A stretch of 13,455 bases of DNA from Flavobacteriales bacterium (lineage in GTDB: Bacteria; Bacteroidota; Bacteroidia; NORP154). Below the pieces are notes generated by a model, which saw only the letters and a list, made by a program, of their open reading frames with translations, ran no database searches and was not told the DNA's origin. The position numbers were made by a program, and so were the translations under genes. This document shows positions 1 to 6,906 of the stretch, one piece after another. Position 1 is the first letter of the stretch. Every line of letters begins with the position of its first letter. The stretch covers positions 1 to 13,455 of the forward strand of contig DTSC01000133.1 in the NCBI GenBank assembly GCA_012965625.1. The letters are read 5' to 3'.

Positions 1-1323
1 AAACGAGTATTAGTACTGGGAACGGGATATGTAGTTAAGCCTTTAGTCGATTATTTTATTGATAAATGCAAATATGAAGTGCTGGTTGCTAGTAGAGATA
101 ATAACCATTCAGGATTAATCATTGCAGGAAGATCACTAGGTAAAAGAGTGTTGTGGAATGCAACACCACCTTACAGCGAATTGGATAACATGGTAAAAGA
201 TGTTGATTTAGTGGTGAGTATGATACCACCAAATATGCATGTTATTGTAGCTAAGGTGTGTTTGAAATACGGAATTAATATGGTTACTACTTCTTATATC
301 AGTCCTGAGATGAAGGCCTTGGATGAAAACGCCAAAAAGGCAGGCATTATTATTTTGAACGAGATTGGCGAAGACCCCGGCATTGATCATATGGGGGCCA
401 TGAAAATGATAAATCAAGTGAATCAGGAAGGAGGCAGGATAAAATCCTTCAAATCATATGGTTCTGGAATTCCTTCATTTGAACATAATAATAACCCTTA
501 TGGTTACAAATTCTCATGGAGTCCTCGTGGATTGTTAACTGCTGCTCAAGCCCCAGCCGTTTATATACAGAATGGACAAAAAATAGAAGTTTCGGAAGAG
601 AATTTGTTTGAAAGTAGTTGGTTGGTAGATATTGAAGAGTTAGGAACATTTGAGACTTACCCAAACAGAGATAGTACTAATTACATTAAAGATTATGGAC
701 TAAAAGATATTTCCGATTTTTATAGAGGTTTATTACGACACCCTGGTTATTGTAACTCCATCCAAAGTATGAAAGACCTGAATTTGCTACATGATGAAGA
801 AAGCCATAATCTACAAGGTGTGACTTATAAGCAATTTACAGCATCACTTATTGGAGTAAATGAAAATACAGATATAAGGCAAGAAGTGTCTGATAAACTC
901 AACCTGAAAGTATCATCCGACATTATAAAACAACTACAATGGCTTGGATTATTTGATGATGAGCAAATTCCTTTTAGCAAGGGAACCAATGCAGACGTAT
1001 TATTAGGGTTAATGCAGGAAAAAATGGCATATGAAGACCACGAAAAGGACATGATTATTGTTCATAATGAAGCTATCGTGGAATTCGATAATCGTATGGA
1101 AAAAAGAATCGCAACCATGAAAGTAGAGGGAAGACCTTTTGGACATTCTGCAATGTCAAGAGCAGTTGGACTACCAGCAGCCATTGCTTCTCGATTGATA
1201 TTTGAAGGAGCAATACGATCAAAAGGGGTTTTAAAGCCAATAACAGAAGAAATATACAAACCAGTACTAGCTGAACTTGCCGAAAATGGTTATAAATTCG
1301 ACCATAAAACACAAGTGATTTGA
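1..1323 (+). CDS. Saccharopine dehydrogenase, LYS9 type (5' partial)
   Basis: The frame is open from base 1 to the TGA at 1321-1323, giving 440 visible residues; probably only the first few are missing. It opens with a Rossmann nucleotide-binding strand and glycine loop (VLVLGTGYVVKPL, visible residues 4-16). The motif EIGEDPGIDHMGAM (about residues 121-134) is the hallmark of saccharopine reductases, and the C-terminal block GHSAMSRAVGLPAAIASRL followed by KGVLKPITEEIYKPVL matches the end of that family. Family knowledge: LYS9-type enzymes interconvert saccharopine with glutamate and alpha-aminoadipate semialdehyde using NAD(P); in Bacteroidota this is usually lysine catabolism, in the cytoplasm. 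An internal GTG at 79 would remove the nucleotide-binding loop, so it is not the start. The gene is followed directly by an attC-like element. A related carboxynorspermidine synthase is the main alternative, but the DPGIDH context fits saccharopine better. Confidence 0.88.
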   Translation, partial: KRVLVLGTGYVVKPLVDYFIDKCKYEVLVASRDNNHSGLIIAGRSLGKRVLWNATPPYSELDNMVKDVDLVVSMIPPNMHVIVAKVCLKYGINMVTTSYISPEMKALDENAKKAGIIILNEIGEDPGIDHMGAMKMINQVNQEGGRIKSFKSYGSGIPSFEHNNNPYGYKFSWSPRGLLTAAQAPAVYIQNGQKIEVSEENLFESSWLVDIEELGTFETYPNRDSTNYIKDYGLKDISDFYRGLLRHPGYCNSIQSMKDLNLLHDEESHNLQGVTYKQFTASLIGVNENTDIRQEVSDKLNLKVSSDIIKQLQWLGLFDDEQIPFSKGTNADVLLGLMQEKMAYEDHEKDMIIVHNEAIVEFDNRMEKRIATMKVEGRPFGHSAMSRAVGLPAAIASRLIFEGAIRSKGVLKPITEEIYKPVLAELAENGYKFDHKTQVI

Positions 1324-1333
1324 TAAAACATAC

Positions 1334-1397
1334 ACCCAACAACAGCTAAAAAATCATATCCCTTAACAGCGCAATGCTTTTTAGCCAAACGTTATGT
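1334..1397 (+). repeat. attC-like inverted-repeat element A
   Basis: The element lies between the saccharopine dehydrogenase stop and the GNAT start. The 5' box ACCCAAC (1334-1340) fits the attC R'' consensus RYYYAAC. The 3' box GTTATGT (1391-1397) resembles GTTRRRY with one mismatch. Between them are perfectly complementary 8-bp arms, GCTAAAAA (1345-1352) and TTTTTAGC (1378-1385), separated by a 25-nt loop. The spacer between the right arm and the 3' box is 5 nt (CAAAC). Total length is 64 bp, inside the usual attC range. Assignment as a recombination site is inference from architecture. Confidence 0.6.
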
Positions 1398-1410
1398 AAC
1401 AAATAAAAAT

Positions 1411-1857
1411 ATGATAACAAGAGAAGCTGAAAAAAAAGATTTAGAACAACTGGTAGAATTGTTTGATGGTTATCGAGTATTCTATAGAAAAGATTCTGAC
1501 CTTAAAGCAACAATAAGCTTTTTATCAGAACGATTAGATAATAAAGACTCAAAAATTTTTATTTCTGAAACCATTAACAATCAATTAGTTGGATTTGTAC
1601 AATTATACCCTTTATTTTCATCTACAAGAATGAAGAAATTATGGTTACTAAATGACCTTTTTGTAAAACCTGAATTTCGAGGACAAGGATGTTCTGTAAA
1701 GCTTATTGAACGGGCTAAGAAGTTGGTAAAAGATTCATCTGCTTGTGCTATGTTTTTGGAAACCGAAAAATCAAATATTATTGGAAATAACTTATATCCA
1801 AAAACAGGATTTAAATTAAATAAAGGTTCTAATTTTTATGAATGGAGCAACAACTGA
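1411..1857 (+). CDS. GNAT family N-acetyltransferase
   Basis: This 148-residue protein is the normal size for a stand-alone GNAT enzyme, which transfers an acetyl group from acetyl-CoA to an amine. The core strand LWLLNDLFVKPEFRG (about residues 77-91) leads into the acetyl-CoA pyrophosphate loop R90-G-Q-G93-C-S95, matching RxxGxG/A with Ser at the last position. The block NNLYPKTGFK near residue 125 is the typical C-terminal LYxxxGF motif. The substrate cannot be deduced. The gene sits alone between two attC-like elements (1334-1397 and 1863-1915), with only 13 bp between the upstream element and its ATG and 5 bp between its TGA and the downstream element. That is the exact layout of an integron gene cassette, where acetyltransferases are common cargo. 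There is no clear Shine-Dalgarno sequence. Confidence 0.88.
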   Translation: MITREAEKKDLEQLVELFDGYRVFYRKDSDLKATISFLSERLDNKDSKIFISETINNQLVGFVQLYPLFSSTRMKKLWLLNDLFVKPEFRGQGCSVKLIERAKKLVKDSSACAMFLETEKSNIIGNNLYPKTGFKLNKGSNFYEWSNN

Positions 1858-1862
1858 GATAC

Positions 1863-1915
1863 ACATAACAAAAAATAAGCGCCATTAAAACAGGCGTTTA
1901 TTTAGAACGTTATGC
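1863..1915 (+). repeat. attC-like inverted-repeat element B
   Basis: The 5' box ACATAAC (1863-1869) is the reverse complement of GTTATGT, and the 3' box is GTTATGC (1909-1915). The arms AAATAAGCGCC (1873-1883) and GGCGTTTATTT (1893-1903) pair in 10 of 11 positions, with one G-T mismatch and a 9-nt loop. The spacer to the 3' box is 5 nt (AGAAC), the same length as in element A. At 53 bp it is the most compact of the sites, and it follows the GNAT stop codon as an attC follows its cassette gene. Confidence 0.65.
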
Positions 1916-2021
1916 AAAACAATAGAGGCCTCAAGTTTTGGGGCGAAGAAGAAAGACAATGAAAAAGAGCAAACTTGATAATAATTAAATCAAGGAGTTT
2001 TTGACATATAAAAAGGGACAA

Positions 2022-2234
2022 ATGATGTGTAAGAGAAGTGTTATGGTATTAGCAACTATCTTGTTTTTTTTAATGGTAGCCAATTTCTGCTTTGCCACAA
2101 ACTATTTCGTGGATGCAAGCAATGGCAACGACAATAATCCTGGGACTTCCCCTGCTGCAGCCTGGAAATCAATATCCAAAATAAATAATAGTTTATTTTT
2201 GGCCGGTGATTCTATATTTTTAAAACGGAAGTAA
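2022..2234 (+). pseudogene. Truncated N-terminus of a secreted beta-helix (pectate-lyase-like) protein
   Basis: The frame codes for about 70 residues from the paired ATGs at 2022 and 2025; AAAGGGA just upstream suits the second ATG, and an earlier TTG at 2001 is less likely. Residues MCKRSVMVLATILFFLMVANFCFA form a classic signal peptide, with cleavage likely after FCFA. The mature start TNYFVDASNGNDNNPGTS followed by AWKSISKIN and GDSIFLKR is the conserved beginning of right-handed parallel beta-helix exoproteins, which normally run to several hundred residues. Here the frame stops immediately after KR, at the point where homologues continue into the helix repeats, and an attC-like element starts 8 bp later. 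I read it as a 3'-truncated remnant, unlikely to be functional. It occupies the unit between attC-like elements B and E. Confidence 0.7.
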
Positions 2235-2241
2235 AGCTAGT

Positions 2242-2416
2242 CGCTAACAATGTGTATGATGTTCATAGCTGCTAAACGTACTCCACATACACTCACCGTG
2301 ACAGAACAACATGCTAAATCTAATTTGGCACACTCCACTCCGGGCTTTACATTTACTAAAACAAATGTTTTCGTAAATTCGCCCTCGTGGAGCGACTACG
2401 TTTAGCGCCTCATTGT
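2242..2416 (+). repeat. Long attC-like inverted-repeat element E
   Basis: This 175-bp element follows the beta-helix fragment. The outer ends ACAATG (2247-2252) and CATTGT (2411-2416) are complementary. The main arms are GCTAAACGTACTCCAC (2271-2286) and GTGGAG-CGAC-TACGTTTAGC (2387-2406), which pair over all 16 bp apart from a 4-nt CGAC insertion. Inside the loop is a further hairpin, ATTTAC (2351-2356) with GTAAAT (2373-2378), extended inward by AAAAC/GTTTT. A small hairpin TATGA/TCATA (2255-2259, 2263-2267) follows the 5' box. It is long and structured in the manner of VCR-type attC sites, but its 3' box (CATTGTAGAAC) is degenerate. The minus-strand reading frame over it is an artefact of the repeat. 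Confidence 0.5.
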
Positions 2417-2433
2417 AGAACATTAAAATAAAA

Positions 2434-3399
2434 TTGAAAGCAACCGAATTCATAGATCCTATTATTGAAGAACAACTTGTTCTATGCAAAAATGATATGA
2501 GTCAACTTGACACATTACTAGGTCAATATGCAACTATGTCTGCTACGAGTAATCAGCAAATGATTGAATATTACTCAGATTAAATAAAAAAAGTTTGCTT
2601 TTCATGGGGAACTGAAAATCTCAAAGTTGGAGCTATTAGCCTATTGTGTGAAGCAATGGCAAATTACTACTATGCTAAATTTCAAGATGTAATAACGCCA
2701 TGTAATGAGGCTTTAGAAATTTTAAAAGATTCAATATTTAAGGACCTTATTGGTTTAGGTCATTTTATTTTAGGAGCAGCGAATAGAAGTTTAGGGGAAT
2801 TAGATACTGCCGTAAAATATTTAATAAAGGGAACAGAAAACATTAGTCTGCGAGGGAAGTTAGGTATATACAATTGCTACTGCTATTATCAATTAGCTGA
2901 AATAAATGTCCAAATTAAAGATTTCTTGACCGCAGAAAAATATTACAATAAGGTAATTGATATAGCTAGAGAACTCGGTAGCTCCTCGGTGCTCTTTAGA
3001 GCTTATAATGGTATAGCCAATTTGAATTTGTCAATCAATAATATTGATAAATGTAAAGAGTTTCTTGATTTATCTCTTGCAGTCAAAGGGCTTAGCAATG
3101 CCGAAAAAGGACGTGGTTATTGCGACCTGGGAATTTACTACCATGAAAATGGCGAATATAAAAAAGCCATTGACATTTTAAGCAAGAGTTATGATATCAG
3201 AATTAAATCTAAGCTTCATGATGCCGCCTCGACAAGTTTATTGAATTTAGGCAAAACGCAATTGGCATATAATGATTCTAATAATGCTTTGAAAGCATTA
3301 GAACAAGCCCTTCAAATTTGTTTGGAATATCAATCGAAATCCAAACTGCTATTGTGCTATGAGTTGATAGCTGAAACATACGATAGACTTGGAGAATGA
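2434..3399 (+). pseudogene. TPR-repeat protein gene, interrupted by a stop and 3' truncated
   Basis: A continuous frame runs from a TTG at 2434 to the TGA at 3397-3399 but is broken by an in-frame TAA at 2581-2583. Both sides look coding: before it EFIDPIIEEQLVLCKNDM, after it IKKVCFSWGTENLKVGAISLL leading into the repeats. Downstream are about six tetratricopeptide repeats, for example AEKYYNKVIDIARELG, GRGYCDLGIYYHENGEYKKAIDIL and ALKALEQALQICLEY. Such N-terminal TPR arrays in Bacteroidota usually precede an output domain (histidine kinase, cyclase, HTH). Here the frame ends at ETYDRLGE, in the middle of a repeat, exactly where the next gene's ATG begins. An intact 251-residue product from a TTG at 2644 remains possible. 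It shares a cassette-like unit with the following gene. Confidence 0.65.
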
Positions 3400-4130
3400 T
3401 AAAAAGAACTTTAGTAATAGGAGTGACAGTTATAATATTAATCAGTTGTAATTCGATAGGTAAAAAACCTGAAACAATAATTGAAAACCAATCAATAGTT
3501 CAAGTAGTTGGAGCAATGAAAAATGTGATGTGGAAAGGAGAACTTGCCGGAACAATAAACCTTGACACAATCAATGATAAAAATGGACTTTATGGACTTG
3601 GACCTGTTGAATATTTAACTGGAGAATTACTAATAATTGATGGGAAATCCTATGTATCAGCTGTAATAACAGACTCAACTATGGCAGTTAAAGAAACTTA
3701 CCAAGTTAAAGCACCATTTTTTGTTTTCGCAAATCAGACAGAATGGGATGTTGAAAACTTGTCATCAGATATTAAGACGATTAAAGAATTAGAAGAATTT
3801 ATCGACAAAAAAACACTTGATTTTAAAAGACCTTTCGTTTTTAAATTAAAAGGACAAGTCAATAATGCTGAAATTCATATACAAAATTTACCAAAGGGAA
3901 CAAAAGTTAGTTCACCGGAAGAAGCACATCAAGGACAGACAAACTATTCATTGGAAAACAGTGATGTGGAAATAGTAGGTTTCTTTTCAACAGAACATAA
4001 AGGTGTTTTTACACATCACGATTCCAATGTCCATATGCATCTAATTACAACCGACAGAAAGAAGATGGGGCATTTAGATAAAGTGTTATTTGGAAGCGGA
4101 ACCGTGAGACTTTATTTGCCAAAAAAATGA
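3396..4130 (+). CDS. Alpha-acetolactate decarboxylase-like lipoprotein
   Basis: This 244-residue protein begins with a lipoprotein signal (hydrophobic VIGVTVIIL, lipobox LISC, Cys18), so it should be anchored outside the cytoplasm. The body matches the acetolactate decarboxylase (BudA/AldB) family: GLGPVEYLTGELLIIDGKSY (residues 67-86, with E77 at the conserved glutamate) and the metal site H213-M-H215-x10-H226 followed by LDKVLFGSGTVRL. The H-x-H-x10-H spacing equals that of the zinc ligands of the Brevibacillus enzyme as I recall it (His194, His196, His207). Family reaction: 2-acetolactate to acetoin and CO2. Two features are odd. The segment that normally carries a catalytic Arg reads AEIHIQNLPKG without Arg, and the C-terminus ends 18 residues after H226, so the usual late Glu is absent. 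Activity is therefore uncertain. The ATG overlaps the TGA of the broken TPR gene; an attC-like element follows. Confidence 0.72.
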   Translation: MIKRTLVIGVTVIILISCNSIGKKPETIIENQSIVQVVGAMKNVMWKGELAGTINLDTINDKNGLYGLGPVEYLTGELLIIDGKSYVSAVITDSTMAVKETYQVKAPFFVFANQTEWDVENLSSDIKTIKELEEFIDKKTLDFKRPFVFKLKGQVNNAEIHIQNLPKGTKVSSPEEAHQGQTNYSLENSDVEIVGFFSTEHKGVFTHHDSNVHMHLITTDRKKMGHLDKVLFGSGTVRLYLPKK

Positions 4131-4137
4131 GAACTAC

Positions 4138-4267
4138 CGCCAACAAAAAACATGGTGCATTTGGCAGATAGTGCTAAAATAAAGATGGTAACAATAAACA
4201 AACATAGTAGTAAATTAAAAGATATGAGCATTAAAATGCCAAAAGCACCATACCCAGAACGTTGTAG
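4138..4267 (+). repeat. attC-like inverted-repeat element C
   Basis: The arms TGGTGCATTTGGCA (4153-4166) and TGCCAAAAGCACCA (4237-4250) are complementary in 13 of 14 positions around a 70-nt loop. The 5' side carries CGCCAAC (4138-4144). The 3' side carries GAAC followed by GTTGTAG (4261-4267), paralleling the AACGTTATG ends of elements A and B. It starts 7 bp after the stop of the acetolactate decarboxylase-like gene and ends 17 bp before the TlpA-like gene. Total length is 130 bp. Confidence 0.55.
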
Positions 4268-4284
4268 CCAATAAGAGAAAAATT

Positions 4285-5295
4285 ATGACAAAATTGAATG
4301 CTTTTTTAAAACTTTTATTTTTAAACATTTTTGTCATCCTGTATTCCTGTAATTCAAATATTGATGGATTTATCGTTGTTGGCAAAATTGACGGTGTTAA
4401 AAATGGAAAAGTTTTTTTAGCGAAATTAGATTTAATTACCAATGAAAGAATAGATGTTGATTCAACTGAAATTAAGGATGGGGAATTTACTTTTAAAGGA
4501 AAAATTGAAAGCCCATATTTACACACTCTTTTTTTTAATGATAATAAAGACAAAATTCATCTCTTTCTAGAAAATAGCGAGATAACTATTTTAGGAAATA
4601 TTAAAGATATTGAAAGCGCTAAAATAATTGGATCGAGAGAAGATAGTTTATTTCATTCATATAAAATAGAAGACATTTTCGACCGAAAAAAAGGAATGGA
4701 AATAATGATCAAAAACTCTGACTATGCCTTTGCCGCTTTTACAGCTTATTATCAATTTCAATTCCACAATATTCAATCAGATACTTTGGGAATAATAATG
4801 GATGGTTTTAACGAACCTGTAAAAAAATCAATCTATTATGAGCATTTGAAAAATTTATATAATACGATAAAGAAAGTTGCAATCTCTCAACCTGCACCAA
4901 ATTTTTCAGTTCCTGATACTACAGGGAATATTATTAAACTAGATGATTTTAATGGAAAATATGTTCTTGTTGATTTTTGGGCTTCTTGGTGTGCTCCTTG
5001 TAGGGCCGCTAACCCTAAATTAATTGAAGTTTACAATCTGTTTTCTGATAAAAACTTTACAATTATCGGAATCTCCGTTGATAAAAATAAAAACCGTTGG
5101 AAAAAAGCCATTGAATTTGATAAACTCCCTTGGATAAATATATCTAATTTAAAAGGTTGGGATAAAGTTTCTGAAAATTATGGAGTAACAGCCGTTCCTC
5201 AAAATTTTCTTTTAGATACTAATGGAATAATAATTGATAAAAATATTGAACTAGAGCACCTGATTGACAAACTTGATAAAATATTATCTAAATGA
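4285..5295 (+). CDS. TlpA-type thiol-disulfide oxidoreductase lipoprotein with DUF4369-like N-terminus
   Basis: This 336-residue protein has a lipoprotein signal with lipobox LYSC (Cys22), placing it on the periplasmic face of a membrane. Residues about 28-110 form a beta-rich DUF4369-like domain (GKIDGVKNGKVFLAKLD, DGEFTFKGKIE), a common partner of TlpA domains in Bacteroidota. The C-terminal thioredoxin fold starts at PAPNFSVPDTTGN (about residue 203) and carries the active site W235-C-A-P-C239 in the context VDFWASWCAPCRAANP. The cis-proline loop is VTAVPQNFLLD, and the end matches redoxin/AhpC-TSA proteins. The expected role is reduction or exchange of disulfides in exported proteins. The gene is a single-gene unit between attC-like element C and half-site D, with a weak AGAGAAAAATT leader before the ATG. 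Confidence 0.88.
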   Translation: MTKLNAFLKLLFLNIFVILYSCNSNIDGFIVVGKIDGVKNGKVFLAKLDLITNERIDVDSTEIKDGEFTFKGKIESPYLHTLFFNDNKDKIHLFLENSEITILGNIKDIESAKIIGSREDSLFHSYKIEDIFDRKKGMEIMIKNSDYAFAAFTAYYQFQFHNIQSDTLGIIMDGFNEPVKKSIYYEHLKNLYNTIKKVAISQPAPNFSVPDTTGNIIKLDDFNGKYVLVDFWASWCAPCRAANPKLIEVYNLFSDKNFTIIGISVDKNKNRWKKAIEFDKLPWINISNLKGWDKVSENYGVTAVPQNFLLDTNGIIIDKNIELEHLIDKLDKILSK

Positions 5296-5320
5296 TGAAT
5301 TAAATAGTAAAAAATACCGG

Positions 5321-5346
5321 TTACAACAATGGCTATAATTCATTAT
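5321..5346 (+). repeat. 5' half of an attC-like element (D)
   Basis: The sequence TTACAACAATGG followed by the small hairpin ATAAT-TC-ATTAT (5335-5346) matches the start of element E, which has CTAACAATG followed by the hairpin TATGA/TCATA at a similar offset. No convincing right arm or AACGTT 3' box follows before creD, so the site appears truncated. It marks the probable right edge of the cassette-like cluster. Confidence 0.4.
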
Positions 5347-5460
5347 GGTTTTATACCACGCCAAAATTTAATATATTTAACACGTCTGGTTCCTATAGCG
5401 GAAAATCCTGCCGAAATTATCAACAACGAAATCATAGCCGGAGCCTTTAGCGGCAAATAA
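5329..5460 (+). pseudogene. 43-codon reading frame before creD, possible C-terminal gene remnant
   Basis: The frame reads from an ATG at 5329, inside half-site D, to a TAA 12 bp before the creD start. The visible peptide includes PRQNLIYLTRLVPIAENPAE and ends NNEIIAGAFSGK. Its composition is protein-like, and its stop lies where an upstream cistron of creD would end. I do not recognise the family. Because the frame enters from a broken recombination-like element, I suspect the last 35-40 codons of a gene whose 5' part was lost. A minus-strand frame over the same bases also looks partly hydrophobic, so coding status is uncertain. Confidence 0.3.
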
Positions 5461-5472
5461 AATATATCAATT

Positions 5473-6837
5473 ATGGAACAAGAAAAACTTACATTTTTTG
5501 AAAGAGCTAATAATTGGCTGAAAAACTCCATCACAATCAGGCTTCTAACGATTGGGATACTTATTTTGTTATTATTGATACCCGTTTCAATGGTGCAAGA
5601 ATTAATAAGGGAACGTAAATACCGGCAAGAAGGAGCGATAAGTGAAGTAAGTGCAAAGTGGGGAAAAGCCCAAACACTTATAGGTTTGGTTTTAACTGTA
5701 CCATATAATGCTTATACCAAAGTTTATGATGATGACAACGATAAGTACAAATTAGTTCAATCGAGAGAATATGCTCATTTTTTACCGGATCAATTAATTA
5801 TTGAGGGAGAGGTTTTCCCTGAAATGAGGTATCGGGGGATTTATGAAATCATTGTCTATAATTCTAAATTAAATTTAATGGGGGCCTTTGTAAATCCCAA
5901 TTTTGAAGAGTGGAAAATAGATGAGGAAAATATTATTTGGAGTGATGCATTTGTTTCGCTGGGATTGTCCGATTTAAGAGGAATACAGGAAAATGCATCC
6001 TTCAATTGGAATGGCAAACAATATGATTTTAATCCCGGCATAGAATCAGGTGACGTAATAAGCAACGGAATAAGTTGCCGCATTCCGATTCAACCAACAG
6101 ACACCAGTTCTACAGATTGGAAATTCTCTCTCGACCTAAATTTTAATGGCAGTTCCAGCCTGAATTTTATTCCTATAGGGAAATCAACTAGTGTTTCTAT
6201 TAAATCTGCATGGAAAAGCCCAAGTTTTGATGGTGCATTTCTGCCTGACAGCAGAGAGATTAATAAAGATGGGTTTACGGCAAAATGGGATGTATTACAT
6301 CTAAACCGACCCTACCCACAAAGTTTTCGTGGTGCAACTCAAGGTATCTTTCAATCATCTTTTGGAGTAAATTTAATTGTGCCGATAGATGAGTATCAGA
6401 AAAGCATGAGGTCAGCAAAGTATGCTGCCATGTTTATCACACTGACATTTTTGCTTTTCTTTTTTGTCCAGATACTAAACCACGTTAGAATTCATCCTAT
6501 CCAGTACATCATTGTGGGCTTGGCGCTTTGTGTGTTTTACACCCTTTTAATAGCATTGTCTGAGCACCTGTCTTTTCAAATCAGTTACTTGATTTCAAGT
6601 GTTAGTATTATAGTTATGATTACACTATATGCACATAGTATTGCCAAAAACAGGAGGTTAACCAAAGTGATTGGATTGATTCTGATGCTTCTTTATTTGT
6701 TTATTTATTCTATCATCCAAATGCAGGACTATGCATTGCTAATGGGAAGTATTGGCCTGTTCATTGTTTTGGCAACAATAATGTACCTATCCAGAAAAAT
6801 CGATTGGTATGCTATCCAGCCGAAAAAAACTGAATAA
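5473..6837 (+). CDS. creD: CreD family inner-membrane protein
   Basis: This 454-residue protein is the usual length for CreD. One N-terminal membrane segment (about residues 19-40, RLLTIGILILLLLIPVSMV) is followed by the family signature: IRERKYRQEGAISEVSAKWG, then TLIGLVLTVPY. A large extracytoplasmic domain runs to about residue 315 and includes the conserved stretch KWDVLHLNRPYPQSFRG and FGVNLIVPIDEYQKS. The C-terminus has five or six membrane helices (about 317-443). In Enterobacteria creD belongs to the CreBC regulon and is linked to envelope integrity and beta-lactam response; its biochemical activity is unknown. In Bacteroidota it commonly occurs without creBC, as here. The ATG at 5473 precedes the conserved N-terminal helix and has no obvious Shine-Dalgarno sequence. 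Confidence 0.88.
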   Translation: MEQEKLTFFERANNWLKNSITIRLLTIGILILLLLIPVSMVQELIRERKYRQEGAISEVSAKWGKAQTLIGLVLTVPYNAYTKVYDDDNDKYKLVQSREYAHFLPDQLIIEGEVFPEMRYRGIYEIIVYNSKLNLMGAFVNPNFEEWKIDEENIIWSDAFVSLGLSDLRGIQENASFNWNGKQYDFNPGIESGDVISNGISCRIPIQPTDTSSTDWKFSLDLNFNGSSSLNFIPIGKSTSVSIKSAWKSPSFDGAFLPDSREINKDGFTAKWDVLHLNRPYPQSFRGATQGIFQSSFGVNLIVPIDEYQKSMRSAKYAAMFITLTFLLFFFVQILNHVRIHPIQYIIVGLALCVFYTLLIALSEHLSFQISYLISSVSIIVMITLYAHSIAKNRRLTKVIGLILMLLYLFIYSIIQMQDYALLMGSIGLFIVLATIMYLSRKIDWYAIQPKKTE

Positions 6838-6906
6838 TTTGCTGTTAAAGATTGCTCAAAAATCATAGTTGGGCAGCAACGCTTTGCAGCCTTAACATTA
6901 CTAAAA

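Noticed and set aside
2001..2021. TTG start for the beta-helix fragment
   Set aside because: AAGGAG lies only 3 bp before it, too close for normal initiation, and the signal peptide begins naturally at the ATGs at 2022/2025.
2244..2489. 81-codon minus-strand reading frame
   Set aside because: It lies over the inverted-repeat element E and the start of the TPR gene, has an irregular composition rich in Cys, His and Met, and matches no family I know. The repeat structure explains the open frame.
4215..4553. 112-codon minus-strand reading frame
   Set aside because: It is the antisense of element C and the TlpA-like gene; AT-rich codons read backwards give the hydrophobic stretches. The sense strand has a clear WCAPC protein.
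5343..5534. 63-codon minus-strand reading frame with a hydrophobic stretch
   Set aside because: It overlaps the creD start and no family is recognisable. The plus frame ending just before creD is a better coding candidate, though neither is secure.
6838..6906. Possible attC-like element between creD and the T9SS gene (TGTTAA near the start, TTAACA near the end)
   Set aside because: The outer hexamers are complementary, but the inner arms pair poorly and there is no AACGTT 3' box, so it does not belong with elements A-C on this evidence.
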